Assembly: GCF_023715685.1 (NCBI RefSeq)
Contig: NZ_JAMBOQ010000006.1
Span: 1-64,000, forward strand
Direction of reading: 5' to 3'
Source of the DNA: Priestia aryabhattai
Lineage (GTDB): Bacteria > Bacillota > Bacilli > Bacillales > Bacillaceae_H
DNA: 64,000 nt
How positions within the stretch are numbered: position 1 is the first letter of the stretch; each line of letters starts with the position of its first letter. A program made the translations under genes and the position numbers. The notes beneath the pieces were generated by a model. It saw nothing but the letters and a program-made list of their open reading frames with translations, did not search any database and was not told the origin of the DNA. Below are positions 48,832-57,723 of the stretch, one piece after another.

Positions 48832-50187
48832 ATGGAAAAACAGGATCAAAATTTAAAAAAAGGTCTGTTGCCTCGTCATGTGCAGCTCATTGCACTTGCC
48901 GGTATGATTGGGACAGGCATTTTTAAAGGTAGCGCTGATACGCTGGGTATTGCAGGACCAAGTGTTGTACTTGCGTATTTATTTGGCGGCCTTATCTTAT
49001 TTATTGTAATGACAGCATTGGCGGAGATGGCAATTGTCTATCCGAATATGAATGTACAAAATTTAGTGCATAAGGCATTCGGTACGCAAACTTCTTTTAT
49101 TGTAGGATGGCTTTACTGGGTGAACTGGATTGTCGTGACAGTTGTTGAACTGCTTGCGGGAGGAAGCTTTTTGAAGTTTTGGTTCCCTTCTGTACCTCTT
49201 TGGCTCTTAAGCTTTCTCTGTGCAGTGTTGATTGTAGGAATGAATTTATTTCAAGTGAAATATTACGGAGAAATTGAGTTTTGGTTTGCCGGTATTAAAG
49301 TAATTGCTCTTACCGCTTTTATCATCTTGGGAGCTTTCATTTTATTCGGTGTGATTCCAAGCGATGTGCAAAACCCTTGGGCAAACTATACGGCTCATGG
49401 AGGATTTTTCCCTCACGGCATGAGCGGTGTGCTGAGTGCCTTTTTAATTGTGATGTTCTCTTATGGTGGAGCTGAACTAATTGGTGTGGCCGTAACGGAA
49501 ACAAAAAATGTAAAAAATGTGCTACCGAAAGTGATCAAAGGCACAGTATGGCGAGTAATTGGCTTTTATATTTTGCCTATTTTAATTATTTGCGGCCTTA
49601 TGCCTTGGAATTCTGTATCAGGGCAAGACAGTCCGTTTGTGCAAGTGTTTAGTATCACCGGACTGCCGGGTGCGGCTCATATTATGAACTTCGTTTTATT
49701 GACGGCCGTTTTATCAGCAGCGAATTCAGGGATGTATGCAACTTCGCGTACGCTCTATGCTATGGCTCAAAGCGGAGAAGCATCAAAGCGCTTCTTAAAA
49801 GTTTCGAAAAACGGTATTCCGATTAATGGTTTGATGATTACAGCTGTTTGTATTTTAATGGGTGTGTTTTTAGCCTATAAAACACCAGATAATGTAATTA
49901 GTTATTTAATGACTATTCCTGGCTTCACGATTATTCTCATTTGGGTGAGCATTTGTTTAGCTCAATTAAAGCTCCGTAAAGGGTATAAAGAAAAGCCATT
50001 TTTCGCATTAAAGTGGTTCCCTTATACAACGCTCTTTGCAACAGCAGCACTGCTTGTTATTTTTGTATCGTTTATGTTTAATAAAAACAATGTGATTGGA
50101 TCAAGCGTATGTGCGGTTATCTTAGTCGTACTCCTTATTTTTTCATTTATTAATAAAAGTCGAAAAGAAAAAAAGTTTGAAGTATAG
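48832..50187 (+). CDS. APC superfamily amino acid permease
   Basis: A membrane transporter of 451 residues, amino acid transporter (AAT) family. Twelve hydrophobic segments. The N-terminal signature LLPRHVQLIALAGMIGTGIFKGS is the unwound TM1 region that binds the amino group. LSAANSGMYATSRTLYAMAQ-type motif in TM8-loop is shared with YbxG, AapA and RocE. Substrate not identified. The leader has a transcription terminator, so expression is probably attenuated. Start ATG 48832 has only AAGGGACGGG upstream as a weak ribosome binding site. Confidence 0.88.
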   Translation: MEKQDQNLKKGLLPRHVQLIALAGMIGTGIFKGSADTLGIAGPSVVLAYLFGGLILFIVMTALAEMAIVYPNMNVQNLVHKAFGTQTSFIVGWLYWVNWIVVTVVELLAGGSFLKFWFPSVPLWLLSFLCAVLIVGMNLFQVKYYGEIEFWFAGIKVIALTAFIILGAFILFGVIPSDVQNPWANYTAHGGFFPHGMSGVLSAFLIVMFSYGGAELIGVAVTETKNVKNVLPKVIKGTVWRVIGFYILPILIICGLMPWNSVSGQDSPFVQVFSITGLPGAAHIMNFVLLTAVLSAANSGMYATSRTLYAMAQSGEASKRFLKVSKNGIPINGLMITAVCILMGVFLAYKTPDNVISYLMTIPGFTIILIWVSICLAQLKLRKGYKEKPFFALKWFPYTTLFATAALLVIFVSFMFNKNNVIGSSVCAVILVVLLIFSFINKSRKEKKFEV

Positions 50188-50204
50188 CAAAAAGGCAATA
50201 TACT

Positions 50205-50240
50205 AGAAAGACGAGGGTAAAAGCTTGTCTTTCTTTTTTT
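50205..50240 (+). terminator. Terminator after the amino acid permease
   Basis: AGAAAGAC / GTCTTTCT with a 14-nt loop and seven T. Confidence 0.75.
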
Positions 50241-50314
50241 GTGGAAATTTCTGCATCACGTTACATATTTCTAGATGAAATGTTTAGTTAAATAAATAAA
50301 GGATGAGGACTACA

Positions 50315-51592
50315 ATGGAATCAAATAATGTATTAACAACAAACCCAAAGAAGAAATCAAAGCACTTAGCCACGATTTCTTTGGCGATTATGGGAGTGGG
50401 CTTCGTTGCCACAATGCCTTTTGGTGATTCAATTTGGGGTCGGTTGCTTCAAGGTGGATTCGAAGCTGGATTAGTCGGTGGATTAGCGGATTGGTTTGCC
50501 GTTACGGCTCTTTTTCGTCACCCTTTAGGCATTCCTATTCCACATACTGCGCTGCTTCCTAAAAACAGGAAGCGTATTACAAGAGGGTTAGTCTCAACGC
50601 TTGAAAATGACTGGCTGTCAAAGGAAAGTATTCAAGAAAAAGTGAAAAGAATTGCGTTTACAAAACGTTTGCTTCCGATTGTTCGAAAAGGTGTTCATTC
50701 GGAAACTATTCAAAAAAAAGGAACAGCACTGCTTGTTGATGCGATTAATCGTGTGGATACAGCTAAAGTAGTTCCTATTATTGAAAAAGAGCTCAAATCA
50801 TCGCTTTCAGCAATAGAGTTAAAACCTATTGTACATTCGATTGTCGGAGAAGTGGTCAAAAATCAGTATGATGAAAAAGCGCTCGATGTTCTTTTAAATA
50901 AAGGAGAGAGCTGGATTAAAAAAGAAGAGACACAATATCAGCTTGGAAGTATTGCTAAAAATGCGCTGGACAATATTGAACTTGATGGTATTTTACAATT
51001 TGCTCTCAAATCATTTCAAAGCATGATTAACGAAGAGAAGCTAGGGTCTATTTTGCAAAATTTATTGCTTTCCATTACAGGACGTCTTCGTAATGAAGAT
51101 GATGAATATCGTCTTGCTTTGGTAAATGGAATTAGAAAAGAGCTGCAATGCTTGGAGCAGAATGAAGAGCTTCTTGAAAAATTAGAAGCATGGAAACAGA
51201 AATCAATTAATGAATTAAATGTAACGAATAAATTAACAGAAATCGCCGATAAAATGAAAACGAAAATGACGGCATTCATTGAAAGCCCTGAATTTATGAA
51301 AAGCTACGCCGTTCCTTACGTAGAAGGCTGGCTGAATGCTCTTGAAGCGGATGCACAGCGTCAAGAAGCAATTGATACTGCTATTCAAAAGCAAATCATG
51401 AGCTTTGTAGACGATAATCATTCGAAAATTGGACAGCTGGTTCAAGAAAACTTAGACAAATTAGATGATGAAACACTTGTGGATATGATGGAAAACAATG
51501 TCGGAAAAGATTTGCAGTGGATTCGAGTGAACGGAGCTCTATGTGGATTTTTGATCGGTATTTTGTTAACGGTTATTAAATTAGCAGTATAA
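50315..51592 (+). CDS. DUF445 family membrane protein
   Basis: A protein of 425 residues. Hydrophobic segments are seen near the N-terminus (ATISLAIMGVGFVATMPFG, about 22-40), in GGFEAGLVGGLADWFAVTALF (about 50-70), and at the C-terminus (WIRVNGALCGFLIGILLTVIKLA). The middle part is a long helical, charged region. The family includes E. coli YjiN and B. subtilis YheB; function unknown. The motif DWFAVTALFRHPLGIPIPHTALLP near residues 62-85 is the most conserved block. Start ATG 50315 is 6 nt after GATGAGG. A strong bidirectional terminator follows. Confidence 0.85.
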   Translation: MESNNVLTTNPKKKSKHLATISLAIMGVGFVATMPFGDSIWGRLLQGGFEAGLVGGLADWFAVTALFRHPLGIPIPHTALLPKNRKRITRGLVSTLENDWLSKESIQEKVKRIAFTKRLLPIVRKGVHSETIQKKGTALLVDAINRVDTAKVVPIIEKELKSSLSAIELKPIVHSIVGEVVKNQYDEKALDVLLNKGESWIKKEETQYQLGSIAKNALDNIELDGILQFALKSFQSMINEEKLGSILQNLLLSITGRLRNEDDEYRLALVNGIRKELQCLEQNEELLEKLEAWKQKSINELNVTNKLTEIADKMKTKMTAFIESPEFMKSYAVPYVEGWLNALEADAQRQEAIDTAIQKQIMSFVDDNHSKIGQLVQENLDKLDDETLVDMMENNVGKDLQWIRVNGALCGFLIGILLTVIKLAV

Positions 51593-51594
51593 GA

Positions 51595-51626
51595 AAAAGC
51601 ACGCTCCAAAAGGAGCGTGCTTTTTT
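51595..51626. terminator. Bidirectional terminator
   Basis: AAGCACGCTCC / GGAGCGTGCTT with a 4-nt loop, and T runs on both strands. It is shared by the DUF445 gene and the PepSY gene. Confidence 0.9.
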
Positions 51627-51628
51627 TA

Positions 51629-52168
51629 TTAATCATCTATTTCTACACTGATTACGTTGCCATTTTGGGCATCTACTGAAACAGTTGCTTCACGTTTATC
51701 GACTGTGTCAATTTCAATTTCGTATACTAAACGGTTGTTTTCTTGGTGTAGATCCGTTTCATCAACGGTTCCTTTAGCACTTTTTAAAGCTGTTTTGATT
51801 GCTTGATCTAATGGAATAGCAGGGGAAGCGTTTTGAAGCTTTTCTTCTTTCTCATCATCATCATCGTCTTTTTGCTCTTCATCAAATTCAATAATTTTAC
51901 CGCTGCTGCTGTCAATGTCTACATCATATTCTTTATTACCTTTTGTGATCTCTATTTCATATTGCTTAACGCCGTCATCTACGGCTAATTGGATATGTGT
52001 AATGTCACCGCCGTCTGTTTTTTGAAGGGCGATGTCTTTTGCCTTTGCTTCTTCGATCGTTGTTTGCGTCTTGTCATTGCTTTTAGACTGATCTGTCATG
52101 GCATATGCGCTTGCACCTAATCCACCGACTAATACTACACTGGCTAAAACGGTTGTAATAACTTTCAT
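51629..52168 (-). CDS. PepSY domain protein (secreted)
   Basis: A 179-residue exported protein. Signal peptide residues 1-23 (VITTVLASVVLVGGLGASAYA) with an AYA cleavage site. Two PepSY domains: about 38-95 (EEAKAKDIALQKTDGGDI, YEIEITKGNKEYDVDIDSSSGKI) and about 118-178 (PLDQAIKTALKSAKGTV, VYEIEIDTVDKREATVSVDAQ). They are linked by an acidic stretch (QKDDDDDEKEEK). PepSY domains are thought to inhibit proteases. Start ATG 52168 after GAGGAGGCC. It is downstream of a two-component system but a terminator (52281-52302) separates it from the preceding PepSY gene, so it may have its own promoter. Confidence 0.9.
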   Translation of the reverse strand: MKVITTVLASVVLVGGLGASAYAMTDQSKSNDKTQTTIEEAKAKDIALQKTDGGDITHIQLAVDDGVKQYEIEITKGNKEYDVDIDSSSGKIIEFDEEQKDDDDDEKEEKLQNASPAIPLDQAIKTALKSAKGTVDETDLHQENNRLVYEIEIDTVDKREATVSVDAQNGNVISVEIDD

Positions 52169-52275
52169 ATGTTATGGCCTCCTCGATTTGTTGTTAAGAC
52201 TATCTTAGCCAATGAACTTTAAAGGAAAAGAAGAAGAAGTTTAAAATTTTCTTAGAAATAAATAAAAGTGGATAA

Positions 52276-52303
52276 GAAAAAAGCACAGCTTTCCGCTGTA
52301 CCT
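52276..52303 (-). terminator. Terminator after the first PepSY gene (minus strand)
   Basis: On the minus strand GGTACAGC / GCTGTGC with a 5-nt loop, followed by six T. Confidence 0.75.
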
Positions 52304-52304
52304 T

Positions 52305-52880
52305 TTAATCATCGTCATTTTCATAGGTGATGGAATCTACATGTCCAGAGTAAGCATTTATCATCACTTTAGCTTCTCTTGTTTTAGACTGATCAATTTC
52401 GACTTCGTAGAAGGTTTGGCCTTCTTCCTCTTCTATTTCAACTGAGGAAAATGTTCCTTTTACTTTTTGTAAAGCAATATCTCTTGCTTGTTCCATTGAA
52501 ATGAGAGGCTCGTCGGATGTAGGAGAAACTGGTGGTTGCTTCCTCTTTTTTTGCTCTTCTTCTGTATTATTTTTAGTCTGAGTAGATGTTTGTTTCTCTA
52601 CTTTTTGTTTGATTAATGACTGAACTTCTCCATTTTCTCCATTTACTGTGATGTGGTATGGAATATCATCTTTAAGCAAAGTGATTCGATAAATCGGTTC
52701 ATCATCTTTTTGAGAAAAGCTTGCATTTTCAATAGTACCGCCATATTTCTGCTGAATCATACGGCTGACGTCAGATTCGGATAAAATTGTATCAGGCCGA
52801 TTCACTGCTTTTGCTATTCCGTAAAAGCAAGCTGAACCAACAGCAAGAAAGATAAGTATAAAAAGCACCGTTTTCTTCAT
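52305..52880 (-). CDS. PepSY domain protein (membrane-anchored)
   Basis: A 191-residue protein. The N-terminal hydrophobic segment (VLFILIFLAVGSACFYGIA, 4-22) may be an uncleaved anchor; a Cys at residue 18 is not in a good lipobox. One PepSY domain is seen at about 38-95 (DTILSESDVSRMIQQKYGG, IYRITLLKDDIPYHITVNGENGEV) and a second near the C-terminus (SMEQARDIALQKVKGTFS, FYEVEIDQSKTREAKVMINA). A low-complexity Gln/Lys/Glu/Thr linker separates them. Start ATG 52880 after GGAGGTGAATG. It directly follows the histidine kinase gene. Confidence 0.88.
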   Translation of the reverse strand: MKKTVLFILIFLAVGSACFYGIAKAVNRPDTILSESDVSRMIQQKYGGTIENASFSQKDDEPIYRITLLKDDIPYHITVNGENGEVQSLIKQKVEKQTSTQTKNNTEEEQKKRKQPPVSPTSDEPLISMEQARDIALQKVKGTFSSVEIEEEEGQTFYEVEIDQSKTREAKVMINAYSGHVDSITYENDDD

Positions 52881-52952
52881 ACATTCACCTCCAGTATCAT
52901 GAAAAGTAGTATAACAGTCAATTCTTAAAAATCTCTAAGAAAAGGTGAGAAA

Positions 52953-54299
52953 TCAAAGAGGAAAGCAAACCGTTACTGATGTCCCTTTTCCTTCTTGGCT
53001 GCTAATCTCAATACGCCCGTTATGGGCTTCTACAATCTTTCGAGCAATGGATAACCCGAGTCCAGAACCACCGGTTTCTCGATTTCTTGCTTTATCTACG
53101 CGAAAAAAACGTTCGTACACGTTTGACAAGTCTTCTTTTGGAATACCAATTCCTTGATCTGTGACGGTAATCATAAAGCTTTCGTTTCTTGTTATGATTA
53201 CTTCTACAGCTCTTTCACTATATTTAATGGCATTATCTAAGAGAATGTACAACAGCTGCTTTAACCGTTTTTCATCGGCTGTTACGATTGGGTGATCAGT
53301 TTTTACATTTAAATAAATGGTTCGTTCAAAGGCTTGTTCTAGATGCTTGATTGTTTGTGTACAGACGGCCGCCGCATCTACGGGTTCCATTTGAAGTTCC
53401 CACTGCGATTCATCTTTCGCGAGCACAAGCATTTGAGACGTAAGCTGTTTCATGCGCAAAGACTCAGAGTGAATGGCTTCGATGGCTTCTTCTAAAATAT
53501 CTGGCCGCTTCATTCCCCAGCGTTTTAGCATATTGGCATAGCTTTCTACCACGGTAAGGGGTGTTTTTAATTCATGAGAAGCATCCGATACGAACTGTTC
53601 TTGCTTTTTATAGTTTTCCTCTAATAAATCCATCATATTATTGAAGGTATTGGCCATTTGATCTAACTCATCTTTAGAAGAAGACGATCGTTCGATTTTT
53701 TTGAACGTGCGGGACACTTGAATTTCTTCCATAGTTTGAATAAGAGATTTGATAGGCCGCAAAATAATTTTACTTAAAAGCCGCCCAGCAAATATGGTTG
53801 GAATTAATATAACAAGAGAGGCGATGAGCAAGATAAATTTTAATGTCTGCAGAGATTGCTCCACGTCTGCGAGTTGTTCCGTGACTTCCAAAGAAACGAC
53901 TTCACCGCTCGTCCAAATGACGGGAGTATGTGAGATTGCGTATAGATGGCCGTCATCTTCTTTGATGGTTGTTTGTTCATTTGAATAATAGGAATAAGGT
54001 AAGTCTTCAAGCTCTTTCGTTTGATCAGTAACCGATACAACTAAAGGACTGCCGGATTTAGGTAAAATACGAATCATTCCGTTAGGAGGCAAATAGGCAC
54101 GAAGCAAATTGGCTTGTTTAACCGTCGTACTCGTTTGTTTTAACCCATTCGTTACGTTGCTTGTTTCCGCTTGCAAACGCTCAATCGCATTGTCTTCCAT
54201 TGTCTTCTTGAAAATAAAGTAAATCGAACTGTTTGCAATCACTAGCAGAATAAAAAGCAGCGCAGTTGATGTAAGGATAATCTTTGTTTGTAGTTTCAT
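52953..54299 (-). CDS. Sensor histidine kinase (YkoH-like)
   Basis: A membrane kinase of 448 residues: TM1 at about 7-29, an extracellular region of about 120 residues, TM2 at about 150-173, HAMP (about 173-228), HisKA with His242 in ASHELKTPLTVVESY, and HATPase_c with N box (LLDNAIKYSE), G1 (VTDQGIGIP) and G2 (GSGLGLSIARKI). The C-terminus ends at EGKGTSVTVCFPL. The start ATG 54299 is preceded by AAGGAG, which is part of the preceding regulator gene. Operon with the response regulator and PepSY gene resembles ykoGHI of B. subtilis, for which PepSY may modulate the sensor. Confidence 0.92.
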   Translation of the reverse strand: MKLQTKIILTSTALLFILLVIANSSIYFIFKKTMEDNAIERLQAETSNVTNGLKQTSTTVKQANLLRAYLPPNGMIRILPKSGSPLVVSVTDQTKELEDLPYSYYSNEQTTIKEDDGHLYAISHTPVIWTSGEVVSLEVTEQLADVEQSLQTLKFILLIASLVILIPTIFAGRLLSKIILRPIKSLIQTMEEIQVSRTFKKIERSSSSKDELDQMANTFNNMMDLLEENYKKQEQFVSDASHELKTPLTVVESYANMLKRWGMKRPDILEEAIEAIHSESLRMKQLTSQMLVLAKDESQWELQMEPVDAAAVCTQTIKHLEQAFERTIYLNVKTDHPIVTADEKRLKQLLYILLDNAIKYSERAVEVIITRNESFMITVTDQGIGIPKEDLSNVYERFFRVDKARNRETGGSGLGLSIARKIVEAHNGRIEISSQEGKGTSVTVCFPL

Positions 54300-54302
54300 A
54301 AG

Positions 54303-54995
54303 CTACTCCTTAAGCATATAGCCAACGCCGCGCACTGTTTGAATGTAAGGAGTTGAAAATGGAGCATCAATCTTTTTACGTAAATAACGAATGTATACGT
54401 ATACAATATTTGTGTCTCCATAATAATCAAATCCCCATACGTTTGTAAGAAGCTGTTCAAAGCTCAGCACTTGATTTTTGTTTTGAAGCATATAAACAAG
54501 CAAATCATATTCTTTAGGAGTCAGCTCAATAGCTTCATTTTCGCGCGTGACTTCTCGTGTTTTTTCGTTAACAACTAAATTGCCTAGTTGCAGAGTGGAC
54601 GTTTCTTGTTCAGCAGGCGATGTTGATGCAGGATGGCGAAGCCATACGCGAATGCGAGCAAAAAGTTCTTCAATTTGAAAAGGCTTTGTAATGTAGTCGT
54701 TCGCTCCTAAATCTAGTCCACTTACCTTATCAGGAAGGGCGTCTCGAGCCGTTAATAAGATAACGGGCGTTTGATCATCATTTGCTCGAATGCGACGCAG
54801 TACTTCAAGCCCGCTTAATTCAGGAAGCATCACATCTAAAAGCAGCAAATCCCAATCGTGTTCTTGAAACTTTCCCAATCCTTCTGTTCCTGTATAAGCC
54901 ATGCCCGTTTCGTACCCTTCATGTTCAAGCTCTAGCTGAATTAAACGAGCAATTTTGCGCTCATCTTCTACAATTAAAATCTTGCCTTTACTCAA
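54303..54995 (-). CDS. OmpR/PhoB family response regulator (YkoG-like)
   Basis: A 230-residue response regulator. Receiver domain: acidic residues Glu10-Asp11, phospho-acceptor Asp54 (LLLLDVMLPE), conserved Thr in VILLTARDALPDK, Lys in YITKPF. C-terminal winged helix with LTPKEYDLLVYMLQN and the repeat helix YVRYLRKKID. I use TTG 54995, 7 nt after GGGGGA; a longer reading to 55034 would include that site. It is translationally linked with the kinase (3-nt gap). A TATAAT on the minus strand at plus 55033-55038 is a probable -10, with TATACA 18 nt upstream. Confidence 0.93.
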   Translation of the reverse strand: MSKGKILIVEDERKIARLIQLELEHEGYETGMAYTGTEGLGKFQEHDWDLLLLDVMLPELSGLEVLRRIRANDDQTPVILLTARDALPDKVSGLDLGANDYITKPFQIEELFARIRVWLRHPASTSPAEQETSTLQLGNLVVNEKTREVTRENEAIELTPKEYDLLVYMLQNKNQVLSFEQLLTNVWGFDYYGDTNIVYVYIRYLRKKIDAPFSTPYIQTVRGVGYMLKE

Positions 54996-55064
54996 CAAAA
55001 ATTCCCCCTTGTGTCTATGTATAGTTGCGTACATTATAGCACGGAGAGGGTCGGGGTGTATAAA

Positions 55065-55090
55065 AACAGCCGGAGGTTAGTCCGGCTGTT
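55065..55090 (-). terminator. Terminator overlapping the end of the upstream kinase gene
   Basis: AACAGCCGGA / TCCGGCTGTT with a 6-nt loop, followed on the minus strand by TTTTTA. The stop codon of the 584-residue kinase lies in the hairpin. It isolates the two two-component operons. Confidence 0.85.
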
Positions 55091-56831
55091 GATCTGCTGA
55101 AAGAGGAAGGTGCAAGATAATGGCAGTGCCTTCGTGAAGAGTAGATCTTACTTCGATATGGCCTTTATGAAGTTCACAAATAGCTTTTGCGATGCTCATG
55201 CCAAGTCCAGCACCCTCTGTTTTTTCTGTTGTATTTGTGCCGCGGTAATAGCGGTCAAATAAATTTTTCTGCGTGTCTTCATCCATTCCAATCCCATCAT
55301 CTTGAATCGTAATCAAGACGTGGTCATTTTTTATTGCAGTCGAAATTGTAATAGTGGTGTTCTCAGGGTTATGCTTAATAGCATTAAAAATTAAATTATC
55401 AAGCATTCGTTCAAACCAGCGTGGATCAGCTTGAATAAAAGGTTGGAGATGAACGGGCATATAAGAGAAATGAACATCTTCAATGGTTCTATCGTTAACG
55501 AATTTTAAAACAATATGCTGAAGTAATCGATGCACGTCCACTCTTTTTGTTTCTAAGACAACCACATTATTTTTAAGCTTAAAGGCCAATGAAAAATCTT
55601 CTACAAGCTCCACCATGTATTCACTTTTATCACGCAGCGTTTGGCCAATTTCTTTTAACTCTTCTTCGTTCCAATTGTAATGGCCGCTTTCAAGCATATG
55701 GCCATATCCATGAATCGTCGAAAGAGGTGTCCGCAAATCATGTGATATCCCCGTCATCCATTCTTCACGAGTGGATTCTAGCTGCTTTCGTTCTTTTTCA
55801 GCTAAACTAAGCTGCTCCGCCATCTCATAAAAGGCTTTGATTACTTCTGAGTACAAGCGATATTGAAAACGTACTTTTCCATTCTTCCGAAAGACGCGTT
55901 TCCGCTCTTTTTCTGTTAGCACTTCTGAATAATTCCCGCTTCCCATTCGCCCGAGCCAGCTGGTGAAGAGAAGTAAGGGCCCGCCATAGCGAAAAGCGTT
56001 CCAGATGGAGAAAGCGATGGTGGCTAAAAGAACAGAAACAGCCACGATGATTGAGATAATCCAGGCTTTTCGAATAATAGATTCATCAGTTAGAATCTGG
56101 TGATTGTTAGGAGTGTAAAAAACCCATGAAATTTTCTTCTTTGAGTCATGGAATACAGTAGCCATTGAATCATATTTATCTTGTTCAATTTTTCGGGAAA
56201 TAATTTCTAAAGGGTCGTAACGTGTTTTTTCTTTGGGCATTCTAATCGAAGCTAAGATATCACCTTTATCATTTAAAATTTGAAGCGAAGCATCTTTTTC
56301 TTTTAATGCCTTTTTGATAAGAGAGATATCTCTTTTTTGAGGCACACTTTCTTTATTATATTTAGCATACAAAGCATATAGCTGTTCTTTTAAATCACTT
56401 TTATAGCCCAAAATATAATAAGTAGGTGTAGTCAAAAAGGTATCAAGTTCTGTTACTACATTATAGCCTCTAAATTTTTTATTTTTATCCATTTCTAATA
56501 ATTCTGAAATGCCGTATTGGTGGGGTAAGTCTTTTGGTGAGTTAATTTCTCCAATTACTTTTCCATGCTTGTTCAGTACTTGATACCATAGTCCTTCCTT
56601 TTTAAGTTGTTTTGCTAAATCGTCTGAAACGGTTGCTTTTCCATCTTCAACTGTTATGTCCGCGGTTAACACGCTAAGTGATCCAGAGGGCAAGTCTCTT
56701 TTTATATCTTGCTTTGTAAGGTAATAGCCTAAAAACATTAAAGCGCAAAAAAGAACGCAGCAAACACATACAATAACCGCAATAAACTGAAATGAAAAAT
56801 GAAAGGTCAATCTTCTTTTAATTGATTTCAT
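55077..56831 (-). CDS. Sensor histidine kinase with large extracellular domain
   Basis: A 584-residue kinase. TM1 at about 13-38 (FIAVIVCVCCVLFCALMFLGYYL), extracellular domain of about 220 residues, TM2 at about 258-280 (AWIISIIVAVSVLLATIAFS). A linker follows, then HisKA with His364 (GISHDLRTPLSTIHGYGH) and HATPase_c with LIFNAIKHNPE, DDGIGMD and GAGLGMSIAKAI. No clear HAMP is visible between TM2 and HisKA, but the region 285-345 has coiled-coil character. Start ATG 56831 overlaps the regulator stop by 4 bases. Divergent from the DUF418-ABC genes; likely their regulator. Confidence 0.92.
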   Translation of the reverse strand: MKSIKRRLTFHFSFQFIAVIVCVCCVLFCALMFLGYYLTKQDIKRDLPSGSLSVLTADITVEDGKATVSDDLAKQLKKEGLWYQVLNKHGKVIGEINSPKDLPHQYGISELLEMDKNKKFRGYNVVTELDTFLTTPTYYILGYKSDLKEQLYALYAKYNKESVPQKRDISLIKKALKEKDASLQILNDKGDILASIRMPKEKTRYDPLEIISRKIEQDKYDSMATVFHDSKKKISWVFYTPNNHQILTDESIIRKAWIISIIVAVSVLLATIAFSIWNAFRYGGPLLLFTSWLGRMGSGNYSEVLTEKERKRVFRKNGKVRFQYRLYSEVIKAFYEMAEQLSLAEKERKQLESTREEWMTGISHDLRTPLSTIHGYGHMLESGHYNWNEEELKEIGQTLRDKSEYMVELVEDFSLAFKLKNNVVVLETKRVDVHRLLQHIVLKFVNDRTIEDVHFSYMPVHLQPFIQADPRWFERMLDNLIFNAIKHNPENTTITISTAIKNDHVLITIQDDGIGMDEDTQKNLFDRYYRGTNTTEKTEGAGLGMSIAKAICELHKGHIEVRSTLHEGTAIILHLPLSADQQPD

Positions 56832-57553
56832 AGTGCTTTTCCGTTCACTAATTTATATCCAAGACCTCGTACAGTAACTAAATGTTTTGGGTTGCTAGGA
56901 TTATCTTCAATTCGTTCTCGAATTCTTCGAATATGCACGGTTACCGTATTGTCGTCTACAAACTGGTTATATCCCCAGACCGCTTCAAGCAGCTGTGATT
57001 TAGAAAGAACAATATTCATATTTTTGCAAAAGTGAAGAAGCAGCAAAAACACTTGTGCGGGGCAAGGAACCGCTTGACCGTCCACAATGAGTTCTCCAGC
57101 AGATTCATCTAAGATAAAACGATCAAACTCATAGCGATTAGAAGGCTGTGATTCCATTTTTACAGGGTTTTTTTCGGTCAGCGTTTGCTTTCTGCGCAGT
57201 CGTGCTTTAATTCGTGCCGCAATCTCTAAAGGATTAAACGGTTTGGTTACGTAGTCGTCTCCGCCCATAGCAAACCCCGTTAGCACATCTAAGTCAGATA
57301 CTTTAGCTGTAATGAATAAAATATACGCGTTTGAGAGCTCGCGAATTTTAGGACAGATATCAAACCCGCTTTGATCAGGAAGCATTACGTCCAATAAAAT
57401 AATATCAATCGTTTGATTGTTTAAAACATTTAGCGCTTCTTGAGCGGTGTGAGCTCTATAAATTTGGTTGAATCCTTCTTTTTTTAATACTGTCTCCAGC
57501 ATTTTGACGATGGCAATTTCATCATCAACTAGCAATATAGACGCACCTTCCAA
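56828..57553 (-). CDS. OmpR/PhoB family response regulator
   Basis: A 241-residue response regulator. The receiver has acidic pocket Asp10-Asp11-Glu12, phospho-acceptor Asp55 (IILLDVMLPDQ), Lys in YVTKPFNPLEI. The winged helix shows CPAQVFLLLLHFCKN, VLSKSQLLEAVWGYNQ and TVHIRRIRERIED. I use TTG 57553, 6 nt after GAGGTGG, giving MEGASILLVDDE; the reading to 57598 would include the site. It is transcribed before the kinase and diverges from the DUF418 gene (171-nt gap), where its operator may lie. Confidence 0.93.
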   Translation of the reverse strand: MEGASILLVDDEIAIVKMLETVLKKEGFNQIYRAHTAQEALNVLNNQTIDIILLDVMLPDQSGFDICPKIRELSNAYILFITAKVSDLDVLTGFAMGGDDYVTKPFNPLEIAARIKARLRRKQTLTEKNPVKMESQPSNRYEFDRFILDESAGELIVDGQAVPCPAQVFLLLLHFCKNMNIVLSKSQLLEAVWGYNQFVDDNTVTVHIRRIRERIEDNPSNPKHLVTVRGLGYKLVNGKAL

Positions 57554-57723
57554 TATAAACCACCTCTGTTTCATTTCATACGTATTCGATTTTAGCATAA
57601 GAACATTACAAAAAGATTAACAAAATTGGAAAATGTTAAGGAAAAGATAATCTCCCGGTTATTTTCCTGAAAACTTCATTTCATATACTAAATGTACAGA
57701 CACGTAGTAAAGGAGTTAAAAGG

